This document shows, one piece after another, positions 1 to 5,745 of a DNA stretch of 6,518 bases. The notes under the pieces were generated by a model that was not told where the DNA came from, searched no databases, and saw nothing but the letters and a program-made list of their open reading frames with translations. The translations under genes and the position numbers were made by a program. Every line of letters starts with the position of its first letter. The first letter of the stretch is position 1. The DNA comes from Pseudaestuariivita sp. (lineage in GTDB: Bacteria; Pseudomonadota; Alphaproteobacteria; Rhodobacterales; Rhodobacteraceae), in the NCBI GenBank assembly GCA_020629995.1, contig JAHDCH010000152.1:1-6518 (forward strand), given 5' to 3'.

Positions 1-5
1 AACGC

Positions 6-13
6 AAGGAGGA
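6..13 (+). promoter_or_regulatory. Strong ribosome binding site for the lumazine synthase gene
   Basis: AAGGAGGA lies 7 bases before the ATG at 21 and is close to a perfect anti-Shine-Dalgarno match. It fixes the start codon and suggests efficient translation. No promoter can be judged because only 20 bases precede the gene in this window. Confidence 0.85.
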
Positions 14-20
14 TCCACCG

Positions 21-455
21 ATGACACCCACCCGCTATGCCTTCATCAAGGCCAACTGGCACGCCGAGATTGTCGATCAGGCGCTGGCCGGCTTTACCGA
101 ATTGATTGCGCCCGATCAGGTCGATGTCTTTGACGTACCGGGTGCGTTCGAAATGCCGCTGTTTGCACGGGATCTGGCAAGGTCGGGGCGCTATGCTGCC
201 GTGGCCGCCGCGGCGCTGGTGGTCGATGGCGGGATTTACCGGCACGACTTTGTCGCGCAGGCAGTTGTGTCCGGGTTGATGCAGGCCGGACTGGACAGCG
301 ATGTGCCGGTTCTGTCGGTTTCGCTGACACCGCACCACTTCCAGGACACGCCGCACCACACAGCGATCTACCGGGCGCATTTTGTCGAAAAAGGGCGAGA
401 GGCAGCGCGTGCCGCCTTGATGATCACCCAGACGCGCGCCGCACTGGCCGCATAA
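21..455 (+). CDS. ribH2: 6,7-dimethyl-8-ribityllumazine synthase, type II (RibH2-like)
   Basis: This enzyme makes the penultimate riboflavin intermediate in the cytoplasm by condensing 5-amino-6-ribitylamino-uracil with 3,4-dihydroxy-2-butanone 4-phosphate. The 144-aa product has the expected family length. Visible motifs are AFIKANWH near residues 7-14, VPGAFEMP (39-46), VVDGGIYRHDFVA (67-79, with the likely catalytic histidine at 75) and LSVSLTPHHF (98-107). The VVDGGIY-HDFVA block and the TPHHF block resemble the type II, decamer-forming enzymes of Brucella and Mesorhizobium rather than the icosahedral type I enzymes, whose equivalent block is GxxIRGxTxHxDYV. The start is fixed by the Shine-Dalgarno sequence at 6-13. 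No other rib gene is visible in the window, so this is probably a stand-alone copy. That a type I ribH exists elsewhere in the genome is inference from related alphaproteobacteria. Confidence 0.93.
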   Translation: MTPTRYAFIKANWHAEIVDQALAGFTELIAPDQVDVFDVPGAFEMPLFARDLARSGRYAAVAAAALVVDGGIYRHDFVAQAVVSGLMQAGLDSDVPVLSVSLTPHHFQDTPHHTAIYRAHFVEKGREAARAALMITQTRAALAA

Positions 456-460
456 AGGAA

Positions 461-490
461 AAGGCCGGGTGCATGCCCGGCCTTTGCTTC
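461..490. terminator. Hairpin terminator shared by convergent ribH2 and UbiK-like genes
   Basis: Perfect 9-bp stem AAGGCCGGG (461-469) / CCCGGCCTT (476-484) with a 6-base loop TGCATG. It lies between the stop of ribH2 (455) and the stop of the opposing gene (489). The plus-strand side continues into a T-rich stretch that encodes the lysine-rich C-terminus of the minus-strand gene. The minus-strand side runs into TTTTCCTTTAT, so it could terminate both transcripts. Confidence 0.85.
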
Positions 491-728
491 ATTTCTTTTC
501 CAGAGCGTCGAGGCGGGCTTTGAGCGCCTCGTTCTCTTCGCGGGCTTTCTGGGCCATGGTGCGCACGGCATCAAATTCCTCGCGCGTGACGAAATCGCGA
601 TCGGCCAGCCAGCGGTCGATCATCGAGGACATGGCCGTTTCGGCCTCCGCCTTGGCACCCTGGGCAACGCCCATGGCATTTGTCATCAGTTGCGAGATAT
701 CGTCAAAGACCTTGCTGCGCGTTTGCAT
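489..728 (-). CDS. ubiK: UbiK/BMFP-family accessory coiled-coil protein
   Basis: A 79-aa protein matching the layout of the BMFP (Brucella membrane fusogenic protein) / YqiC / UbiK family. An amphipathic N-terminal half rich in A, M and E (residues 1-40) is followed by a C-terminal coiled coil from about 46 to 79 ([10 protein letters not shown], then [15 protein letters not shown]). In Escherichia coli UbiK supports aerobic ubiquinone biosynthesis through UbiJ, and family members trimerise and bind membranes. Whether this distant homologue does the same is inference. The start at 728 is chosen because GGAG lies 6 bases upstream on the minus strand. An upstream in-frame ATG would add seven residues and lacks such a site. 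The frame stays open far upstream across lgt, but that extension is antisense noise. The gene is divergent from the lgt operon. Confidence 0.85.
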   Translation of the reverse strand: MQTRSKVFDDISQLMTNAMGVAQGAKAEAETAMSSMIDRWLADRDFVTREEFDAVRTMAQKAREENEALKARLDALEKK

Positions 729-760
729 CCGTCGCTCCGCTTGCTGCATCCGTTGGGCTG

Positions 761-789
761 TATATGGGCCGCCGGTGCGAGGATCGCAA
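761..789 (-). promoter_or_regulatory. Possible promoter for the UbiK-like gene
   Basis: On the minus strand TTGCGA (789-784) is followed after 17 bases by CATATA (766-761), about 33 bases upstream of the start codon. It is a plausible but imperfect sigma-70-type pair in the only gap between the divergent genes. This is pattern matching only. Confidence 0.3.
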
Positions 790-827
790 GGTTGACCCCG
801 CCGCGCGGCGGCGGCAAGACAGCAAAC

Positions 828-1724
828 ATGTTGGCCGCACTTCCCTTTCCGCCCATTTCGCCCGAGATATTCTCGATCTCGGTCTTCGGGTTCGAATTTG
901 CCCTGCGCTGGTATGCGCTGGCCTATATCGTCGGCATCATCATCGGCTGGCGGATCGCCAATATTGCCGTAAAAACCCCGCGCCTTTGGCCCGGTGGCAA
1001 GGCACCGCTGACACCTGTGCAGGTCGAGGATCTGCTGACCTATATCATCCTGGGCGTGATCCTGGGGGGTCGGTTGGGTTTTGTCCTGTTCTACCGGCCT
1101 GCCTATTACCTGCAGAACCCGCTGGAAATCCTGATGCTTTGGGAGGGCGGAATGTCCTTTCACGGCGGGTTTCTGGGCGTGGGCGTGGCGATCTGGCTTT
1201 TTGCCCGGGCGCAGAGCGTGCCCCTGCCCAAAGCCTGTGACCTGATAGCGCTGGCCACGCCGCCTGGGCTGCTGCTGGGGCGGTTGGCCAACTTTATAAA
1301 CGCCGAACTGTGGGGCCGGCCCACCGATGCGCCGTGGGGCGTGATCTTTCCCGGCCAGATGGCGCAGGCCTGCGGCCAGGTCGCGGGGGCCTGCGCGCGC
1401 CATCCCTCGCAGCTCTACGAAGCAGCGCTGGAAGGCGTGCTGCTGGGCGCGGTCCTGATCTGGCTGGTGTGGCGGCGACGGGCATTCTTTCGGCCCTGGC
1501 TGGCGACCGGCGTGTTCTTTGCCGGCTACGGCGCTGCGCGCTTTTTCGTCGAATTCTTTCGCCAGCCGGACCTTCAGTTTGTCACCGACGGCAATCCGCT
1601 GGGTCTGGCCCTGCACCTGTCGGGCTATGGGCTGACCATGGGCCAGGTGCTGTCTTTGCCGATGATCCTGGTGGGGCTCGGGCTGATCCTGCGCGCGCGC
1701 CGCCTGCCCGCCGATCCCGCATGA
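828..1724 (+). CDS. lgt: Prolipoprotein diacylglyceryl transferase (Lgt)
   Basis: This inner-membrane enzyme moves a diacylglyceryl group from phosphatidylglycerol to the lipobox cysteine of prelipoproteins, the first step of lipoprotein maturation. The 298-aa product is rich in membrane helices (for example about 28-48, 68-90, 200-215, 225-242 and 272-290). It carries the family signatures: FHGGFLG (111-117, with the conserved histidine 112), [14 protein letters not shown] (151-164, matching the Lgt signature), HPSQLYEA (192-199), and an [12 protein letters not shown] block (237-248) with the conserved late arginine. I chose ATG 828, which gives the usual [15 protein letters not shown] beginning. 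No clear Shine-Dalgarno precedes it. A TTG at 792 with GAGG upstream is an alternative, and a TTG at 690 is unlikely because it would overlap the divergent gene. The stop overlaps the next start by ATGA. Confidence 0.96.
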   Translation: MLAALPFPPISPEIFSISVFGFEFALRWYALAYIVGIIIGWRIANIAVKTPRLWPGGKAPLTPVQVEDLLTYIILGVILGGRLGFVLFYRPAYYLQNPLEILMLWEGGMSFHGGFLGVGVAIWLFARAQSVPLPKACDLIALATPPGLLLGRLANFINAELWGRPTDAPWGVIFPGQMAQACGQVAGACARHPSQLYEAALEGVLLGAVLIWLVWRRRAFFRPWLATGVFFAGYGAARFFVEFFRQPDLQFVTDGNPLGLALHLSGYGLTMGQVLSLPMILVGLGLILRARRLPADPA

Positions 1725-2779
1725 CCCCGCTCAAACAGCGGATGCTGCGCCAGATTGCAACCGACGGGCCAATACCCTTGCCCGACTATATGGCGCAGGC
1801 CCTCGGCGATCCGGATCATGGCTATTATGTCACCCGCAATCCGCTGGGCACCGATTTCATCACTGCGCCCGAAATCAGCCAGATGTTTGGCGAGGTGATA
1901 GGCCTGGTGCTGGCTCAGGCCTGGGCCGATCAAGGCAGCCCCGCACCTTGTGCGCTGGTCGAGCTGGGCCCCGGACGCGGAACGCTGATGGCAGACATCC
2001 TGCGCGTGGCCGCCCGGGTGCCCGGCTTTGCCGAGGCCGCCGAGGTCCACCTGATCGAAACCTCGCCCACCCTGCGCGCCGAACAGGCCAAGCGTGTGCC
2101 GGGCGCCATCTGGCATGATACAGTGGAGGGCTTGCCGGACCTGCCGCTGTTCGTCATCGCCAATGAATTCTTTGACGCGCTGCCGATCCGCCATTTCCAG
2201 CGGGCAGATCAAGGCTGGGCCGAGATGCACCTGACCGCCGGTGACAGCGGCGCGCTGGTGCCCGGGCTGGCGGCCCCTGCCCCGCTGGCTGCTTTGGAGC
2301 ATCGGCTTTCCGACACGCGCCCCGGCGATGTCGTGGAAACCTGCGCGTTGGCACAGGCCATCATCTCTGCGCTGGCGGCCCGGATCAAGGCACGGGGCGG
2401 CGCAGCGCTGGTTATCGATTATGGCGATTGGCGCTCGGTCGGGGATACTCTTCAGGCGATGCAGGCCGGAGCGCCGGCCGATCCGTTCGTGGCGCCCGGC
2501 ACAGCGGATCTGACCGCGCATGTGGATTTTGAACCGCTGGCACGTGCGGCCCGGGACGCTGGTCTCTGGCATTCACGCCTGACCCCACAGGGCGTTTTTC
2601 TGGAAAGACTGGGCATCACCGCCCGGGCGCAGGCGCTGGCCGAACGCATGAGCGGCGCCGCGCTAAAGGCGCATGTCGCCGCGCACCGGCGGTTGACCCA
2701 CCCGGCCGAAATGGGGACGCTGTTCAAAGTGCTGGGGTTTGGCCCGACACCGCTAGCAGGATTTTCCGACGATGCTTGA
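1721..2779 (+). CDS. SAM-dependent methyltransferase, MidA/NDUFAF7 family
   Basis: A 352-aa class I (Rossmann-fold) methyltransferase of the MidA/NDUFAF7 family (formerly DUF185, COG1565). The SAM-binding motif is [16 protein letters not shown] (80-95). Motif II acidic residues fall around HLIETSP (110-116). The family hallmark is [15 protein letters not shown] (146-160). YGDWRS (234-239) and LTAHVDF (264-270) are also typical, as is the N-terminal [17 protein letters not shown] (20-36). In mitochondria NDUFAF7 dimethylates an arginine of complex I subunit NDUFS2. The bacterial substrate is not known to me, and NuoD is only a guess. The ATG overlaps the lgt stop (ATGA) with no Shine-Dalgarno of its own, so translation probably depends on ribosomes finishing lgt. 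Its end overlaps pgeF by 8 bases. Confidence 0.92.
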   Translation: MTPLKQRMLRQIATDGPIPLPDYMAQALGDPDHGYYVTRNPLGTDFITAPEISQMFGEVIGLVLAQAWADQGSPAPCALVELGPGRGTLMADILRVAARVPGFAEAAEVHLIETSPTLRAEQAKRVPGAIWHDTVEGLPDLPLFVIANEFFDALPIRHFQRADQGWAEMHLTAGDSGALVPGLAAPAPLAALEHRLSDTRPGDVVETCALAQAIISALAARIKARGGAALVIDYGDWRSVGDTLQAMQAGAPADPFVAPGTADLTAHVDFEPLARAARDAGLWHSRLTPQGVFLERLGITARAQALAERMSGAALKAHVAAHRRLTHPAEMGTLFKVLGFGPTPLAGFSDDA

Positions 2780-3524
2780 CCCGATCACGTCACCGCTACT
2801 TGAACCCGCGCGCCACGGTTTCTTTGGCCGCAAGGGGGGCGCGTCGTCCGGGATCTACGAAGGGCTCAATTGCGGCTTTGGATCGGGCGACCAGACCGAG
2901 GCGGTGCGCACCAACCGTGCCCGCGTGGCCGAGGCGATGGGCGTGACAGAAGACGCCCTTGTGTCGGTCCATCAATACCATTCGGACGCCGTTCTGACCG
3001 TGACCGAACCGCGTCAGGACAGGCCCAAGGCCGATGCCATGGTGACCAACGTGCCGGGCGTGGCGCTTGGCATCCTGACCGCCGATTGCCAGCCCGTGCT
3101 GTTCAGCGACCCCGAGGCCGGCGTGATCGGCGCGGCCCATGCCGGATGGCGCGGCGCAGTGGGCGGCGTGCTGGAAGCAACGGTTGACGCGATGGAGGCT
3201 CTGGGCGCCAAACGCGATGCGATCCGTGCGGTCATCGGGCCGTCGATCAGCCAGGCCGCCTACGAGGTCGGCCCCGAGTTTTTCGACACCTTCACCGCCG
3301 ACGACCCCGGCAACGCGCGCTTTTTTGCAGGCGGCACCGGTGATCGAATGATGTTCGACCTGCCGGCGTTCGGTTTGTCGCGGCTGCGCGCCGCAGGCAT
3401 TGCCCAAGCCGAATGGACGCGCCACTGCACCTACGCAGACGATGCGCGGTTTTTCTCGTACCGCCGCGCCACCCACCGGGGCGAGGCCGACTACGGACGC
3501 CTGATTTCGGCGATCGCCCTTTGA
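2772..3524 (+). CDS. pgeF: Peptidoglycan editing factor PgeF (laccase-domain, YfiH family)
   Basis: A 250-aa cytoplasmic protein of the YfiH / multi-copper polyphenol oxidoreductase (DUF152) family. The Escherichia coli homologue keeps peptidoglycan composition correct by removing precursors wrongly charged with L-serine instead of L-alanine. Metal-site residues are visible in the expected order: HQYHSD (67-72, His70), TADCQPV (103-109, Cys106) and AHAGWRG (122-128, His123). They are followed by IGPSIS and, near the C-terminus, HCTY and FFSYRR. The N-terminal HGFFGRKGGASSG (15-27) is also typical. The gene overlaps the upstream methyltransferase by 8 bases and has AGGA about 10 bases before its ATG, so it is the last gene of a three-gene operon with lgt. 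Two hairpins follow its stop. Some family members have purine nucleoside phosphorylase-like activity, so the substrate here is not certain. Confidence 0.95.
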   Translation: MLDPITSPLLEPARHGFFGRKGGASSGIYEGLNCGFGSGDQTEAVRTNRARVAEAMGVTEDALVSVHQYHSDAVLTVTEPRQDRPKADAMVTNVPGVALGILTADCQPVLFSDPEAGVIGAAHAGWRGAVGGVLEATVDAMEALGAKRDAIRAVIGPSISQAAYEVGPEFFDTFTADDPGNARFFAGGTGDRMMFDLPAFGLSRLRAAGIAQAEWTRHCTYADDARFFSYRRATHRGEADYGRLISAIAL

Positions 3525-3529
3525 ACCCG

Positions 3530-3562
3530 GCAGGAATGTGGCGCAAGGCGCACGCATTCTGC
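3530..3562 (+). other. Imperfect hairpin just after pgeF
   Basis: GCAG-G-AATG at 3530-3538 can pair with CATT-CTGC at 3555-3562, enclosing an inner GCGC-AAG-GCGC stem, with small internal mismatches. It begins 6 bases after the pgeF stop. No T-tract follows, so it is not a classic intrinsic terminator. It may stabilise the mRNA 3' end or act with the next hairpin. Confidence 0.4.
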
Positions 3563-3564
3563 CC

Positions 3565-3591
3565 CATTCGCCGCAAAATCCGGTCCGAATG
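3565..3591 (+). other. Second hairpin after pgeF
   Basis: Perfect 6-bp stem CATTCG (3565-3570) / CGAATG (3586-3591), extended by CCG/CGG (3571-3573 / 3581-3583) across a 2-base bulge, with loop CAAAATC. It lies 2 bases beyond the first hairpin. A run of five T (3616-3620) comes only 24 bases later, too far for a textbook terminator. Together the two structures are the best candidate for the lgt operon's transcript end. Confidence 0.45.
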
Positions 3592-3800
3592 CCGCCCCTG
3601 CGTGGCCATCTGGAATTTTTAGTAATTAAATTCAATGTCTTACAGAAATCTGGCCGCTTTGCCCTAATCGCACCGCGGCGACAGGCGGATTTTTCTTAAC
3701 TTTTTCCGCATCGTCAAAAGCAGGCCCCAAACCGCTGTCATCTTAAGGTTAATCCAACGACACGCCCTGCAGATCGGGGCACAGATGACAGGACCGAGCC

Positions 3801-3938
3801 ATGAAACTGAGCACGCGCTTCATCAAAAACGCCATTGCAACGGCGGCTGAAACCAAGACCCAGATGCCCTGGGAACGTGGCGCCCGCCGCGAGGCCTTTA
3901 TCGCAACGCGCAAGTCGCCCAAGCTGAAAACAGCCTGA
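3801..3938 (+). CDS. Short basic protein of 45 aa, function unknown
   Basis: The ORF runs ATG to TGA and encodes a 45-residue, strongly basic protein: six Lys and five Arg against three Glu. It begins MKLSTRFIKNAIATAAET, has a central MPWERGARREAFIA segment (22-35), and ends in the basic tail TRKSPKLKTA. The N-terminal part (2-18) could form an amphipathic helix. There is no cysteine, no signal peptide and no membrane segment. A real gene is supported by the Shine-Dalgarno sequence AGGA 7 bases before the ATG, the low-G+C leader upstream, and a strong intrinsic terminator 40 bases after the stop, making a complete single-gene unit. I have an impression that similar short proteins occur in Rhodobacteraceae but cannot verify it. 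A nucleic-acid or ribosome-binding role would fit the charge but is only a guess. Confidence 0.68.
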   Translation: MKLSTRFIKNAIATAAETKTQMPWERGARREAFIATRKSPKLKTA

Positions 3939-3977
3939 CAAACGGCGCGCAACAGCGCGCACCTTGTATCCTTCAGA

Positions 3978-4013
3978 AAAAGCCGCTCCGGTCCCGGGGC
4001 GGCTTTTCTCTTT
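3978..4013 (+). terminator. Strong intrinsic terminator after the 45-aa ORF
   Basis: Stem AAAAGCCGC (3978-3986) / GCGGCTTTT (3999-4007), extended inward by T-G, C-G and C-G pairs, with a small GC-rich loop. It is followed by CTCTTT. The A-tract/T-tract symmetry could allow function in both directions. It ends a transcript starting upstream of the short ORF. Confidence 0.88.
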
Positions 4014-4256
4014 GCGCTGGCGGTCGCTGTCAGAGCCGCTCGAATCGGAATGTGGCAATCTCGTTTCGCCTGCGATGACAATTTCGGCCAAAGCGTGCGT
4101 TTGACGCCGGCACGATGCCGAATGTCCCCGATTTTTTGACTTATCAGGCCTTGATGAGGCAATTTGTGACCATCGAAAGGCAAAGAAGGGAAGGGTCCTT
4201 CTGTCGTTGTCGGTGGGGGCCGGCGCGGATGTGACACCCGATTGAAGGGTAATCGC
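4014..4256. other. Non-coding leader region of the Hint-domain gene
   Basis: No gene is supported on either strand. The stretch holds a small perfect hairpin, CGGCA-CGA-TGCCG (4108-4120). It also has a TTGACT (4136-4141) that resembles a -35 box, with only a poor -10 match (CAATTT, 4160-4165, 18 bases later). The last bases carry the ribosome binding site AAGGG (4245-4249). Confidence 0.45.
4136..4165 (+). promoter_or_regulatory. Possible promoter of the Hint-domain gene
   Basis: TTGACT is followed after 18 bases by CAATTT, about 90 bases before the start codon. The -35 match is good and the -10 match is weak, so this is tentative. The preceding terminator means the gene needs its own promoter somewhere in 4014-4240. 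Confidence 0.3.
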
Positions 4257-5027
4257 ATGGCTAACCTCGACATGGGCACACGTGGTGCCCTGGTACCAGT
4301 AGCTTCGGCGCGTGATGGCCGAATTGCTCACCAAGATGGGCGACCTCAGCGTAACGCGCCTCTCATGCGCAAATACGAGGTCGCCTCTTTGTTGCCCGAC
4401 CTGTCGGTCAGGCGCACACATCATGTGGCCCCGGCCACCCCCTTGTTCACGGCGACGGCTTCGGCCTTTGCGCATGGTGCGCTGATCAGCACCGTGTCCG
4501 GGCCTGTGCCGGTCGAAGACCTGCTGCCGGGCGATTACGTCGACGTGCAGAACGGCGATCCGGCAGCCGTGGTCTGGATCGGATCCACGATGCTGGTCCC
4601 GAACATGCCGGAGGTGGATGGCGCCCTGTCACAGCTGGTTCGGATCATGCCGGACACATTTGGCCTGTCGCGGCCGATGCGGAACCTGCTGCTTGGCCCG
4701 GGCGCACGCGTGTTGCAGCCGCAGAACGGCGGGACGGGTGCCGCGCTTATGGGAATCCGCGACCGGATCGACGGTATGAACGTGATCGAGGTGACGCCGC
4801 CTTCGCCCGTGCGTCTGTATCACATCGCCACCCGGCGCCATGCGATTATCGAAGCGGACGGGATCGCCGTGGAAACCTATCACCCCGGGCGCAATACATC
4901 CGACGGGATGGGGTTCAACACGCGTTCGCTTTTCCTGTCGATGTTCCCGCACATCACCGAATTCGAGGCATTTGGCCCCCTGGTGTACCCGCGCATCGAG
5001 TCTGCCGGCGACCAGGACGCAGCCTGA
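4257..5027 (+). CDS. Hint (Hedgehog/intein, Hint_2-type) domain protein, apparently catalytically degenerate
   Basis: A 256-aa protein whose core resembles the Hint_2 family common in Rhodobacteraceae. AFAHGALISTVSGPVPVEDL (70-89) followed by LPGDYV corresponds to the usual CFxxGTxIxTxxGxxPVExLxxGD opening. AAVVWIGS (103-110) corresponds to the xPxRWIG strand, LVRIMPDTFG (127-136) to the VRIxxGxxG strand, and RLYHIATRRHAIIEADGIAVETYHPG (186-211) to the late histidine-bearing block. The first-position nucleophile (Cys or Ser) is alanine 70, the usual SPxHRVL block reads GPGARVL (147-153), and the protein contains no cysteine. Self-splicing or cleavage is therefore unlikely. Residues 1-60 are a short N-terminal region with no clear signal peptide. 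The ATG at 4257 is chosen because AAGGG lies 7 bases upstream; a TTG at 4242 would add five residues. Its role is unknown. It stands alone between two terminators. Confidence 0.82.
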   Translation: MANLDMGTRGALVPVASARDGRIAHQDGRPQRNAPLMRKYEVASLLPDLSVRRTHHVAPATPLFTATASAFAHGALISTVSGPVPVEDLLPGDYVDVQNGDPAAVVWIGSTMLVPNMPEVDGALSQLVRIMPDTFGLSRPMRNLLLGPGARVLQPQNGGTGAALMGIRDRIDGMNVIEVTPPSPVRLYHIATRRHAIIEADGIAVETYHPGRNTSDGMGFNTRSLFLSMFPHITEFEAFGPLVYPRIESAGDQDAA

Positions 5028-5052
5028 CGCGCCACTGCGCCGACGGTATCGG

Positions 5053-5081
5053 GCGGGTCGCCACTCAGGGCGGCCCGCTTT
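5053..5081 (+). terminator. Hairpin terminator after the Hint-domain gene
   Basis: Ten-base-pair stem GCGGGTCGCC (5053-5062) / GGCGGCCCGC (5069-5078) with one T-G pair and loop ACTCAG, followed by TTT. It starts 26 bases after the Hint stop. The T-tract is short, and no T-tract exists on the minus-strand side, so it probably serves the plus-strand gene mainly. Confidence 0.7.
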
Positions 5082-5093
5082 GCGTATCAGCGG

Positions 5094-5594
5094 TCAGGCA
5101 GTGCGGCTCAGCCGCTCTTCCAGCACATCGAACGGCACGCCCGGGTCATCCTTGGCGCCGCGGATCACCAGCGATGTCTTGACCGATCCGACATTCTCGG
5201 ACGTCAGCAGCTCGGAGGTCAGAAAGGTCTGAAAGGTCGACAGGTCCGGCGCCACGCATTTGAGGATGAAATCCACCTCTCCATTCAGCATGTGACACTC
5301 GCGCACCAAAGGCCAGCTGCGGCACAGCTCTTCGAATGCGCTGAGGTCGGCCTCGGCCTGCCGCTGAAGACCCACCATCGCAAAGACCTGCACTTCGAAT
5401 CCCAGCTCGCGCGGGTCCACATCTGCGTGGTAGCCGCGGATGTATCCTTGCTCTTCCAGCGTGCGCACCCGGCGCAGACAGGGCGGCGCGCTGATGCCGA
5501 CGCGCTTGGCCAGTTCGACGTTGGTCATCCGGCCATCGGCCTGCAGTTCAGACAATATCTTGCGGTCGATCGGGTCGAGCCGATGCTGAGGCAT
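5094..5594 (-). CDS. Lrp/AsnC-family transcriptional regulator
   Basis: A 166-aa DNA-binding regulator of the feast/famine family, close to the usual 150-165 aa. The N-terminal winged HTH covers about 6-52 (LDPIDRKILSELQADGR, then NVELAKRVGIS-PPCLRRVRTLEEQGYI). After the linker GYHADVDPRELGF comes the RAM ligand-binding and oligomerisation domain (about 65-150), with the characteristic GEVDFILKC strand (105-113). Such proteins form dimers to octamers or hexadecamers and often sense amino acids. The ligand here is unknown. ATG 5594 is preferred because GAGG sits 6 bases upstream on the minus strand. An ATG at 5612 would add six residues and has no such site. It is divergent from trxB and may regulate itself, trxB, or both through the shared gap. 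Confidence 0.93.
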   Translation of the reverse strand: MPQHRLDPIDRKILSELQADGRMTNVELAKRVGISAPPCLRRVRTLEEQGYIRGYHADVDPRELGFEVQVFAMVGLQRQAEADLSAFEELCRSWPLVRECHMLNGEVDFILKCVAPDLSTFQTFLTSELLTSENVGSVKTSLVIRGAKDDPGVPFDVLEERLSRTA

Positions 5595-5642
5595 GAGATT
5601 CCTCGTTTCCATGTGGCGACGCGGGCAGCGTTACATGAACGC

Positions 5643-5681
5643 CAATCTGCACGCAATAATGTTTCACAATCGCGCAATAAT
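5643..5681. promoter_or_regulatory. Phased CAAT / CGCAATAAT repeats between lrp and trxB (candidate operator)
   Basis: CGCAATAAT occurs twice on the plus strand (5652-5660 and 5673-5681), exactly 21 bases apart, which is two DNA helical turns. Two more CAAT cores lie at 5643-5646 and 5667-5670. The stretch is AT-rich within GC-rich surroundings and lies 49-87 bases upstream of the regulator start. Such spacing fits cooperative binding by an oligomeric regulator on one DNA face. Assignment to the adjacent Lrp protein is inference. Confidence 0.5.
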
Positions 5682-5745
5682 CTTGTCGAACCGGCATGGC
5701 ACACACGGTTTCGCGATCTGGGCTTTTCGCCCTCGCGCGGCTTGC

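Larger units (their letters stand above)
3525..3800. other. Non-coding stretch between pgeF and the short basic ORF
   Basis: No gene is supported here on either strand. The first 70 bases hold two hairpins. From about 3613 to 3760 the sequence turns AT-rich relative to its surroundings, with a TAATTAAA patch at 3623-3630, CTTAAC at 3695-3700 and TTAAGGTTAA at 3743-3752. This probably contains the promoter of the short ORF at 3801, but I cannot pick a convincing -35/-10 pair. Confidence 0.5.

Noticed and set aside
690..827. N-terminal extension of Lgt from a TTG at 690
   Set aside because: It would overlap the divergent UbiK-like gene and its start region. Lgt proteins of this group begin close to [15 protein letters not shown].
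729..1616. Upstream continuation of the UbiK-like reading frame on the minus strand, giving a 375-aa ORF across lgt
   Set aside because: The extension is antisense to clearly coding lgt, is rich in Gln/His/Arg/Pro typical of GC-rich shadow frames, and a good start with ribosome binding site exists at 728.
1625..2572. 315-aa minus-strand ORF opposite the methyltransferase gene
   Set aside because: It has no recognisable domain and a shadow-frame composition, while the plus strand has family motifs throughout.
2796..3635. 279-aa minus-strand ORF opposite pgeF
   Set aside because: It is antisense to a well-supported gene, with no motifs and no ribosome binding site that I could support.
3696..3752. 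TTAA motifs as CtrA binding sites
   Set aside because: The CtrA consensus needs two TTAA half-sites 7 bases apart. The spacings here (2 bases between the closest pair) do not fit.
3533..4056. GGAATGTGGC 10-mer present at 3533-3542 and 4047-4056 as a repeat element
   Set aside because: The match does not extend beyond ten bases, and a chance match of this size is plausible in a window this long.
3738..4475. Minus-strand ORFs (245 and 176 aa) across the short basic ORF, terminator and Hint start
   Set aside because: They read through a strong terminator hairpin and into the Hint gene in antisense. Composition is Arg/Ser-rich without domain signs, and the plus-strand units explain the region better.
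4257..5027. Active intein or homing element
   Set aside because: There are no flanking extein halves of a host gene, no endonuclease motif and no nucleophilic residue at position 1.
5595..5612. Six-residue longer start for the Lrp-family regulator
   Set aside because: No Shine-Dalgarno precedes the ATG at 5612, whereas GAGG is well placed for the ATG at 5594.
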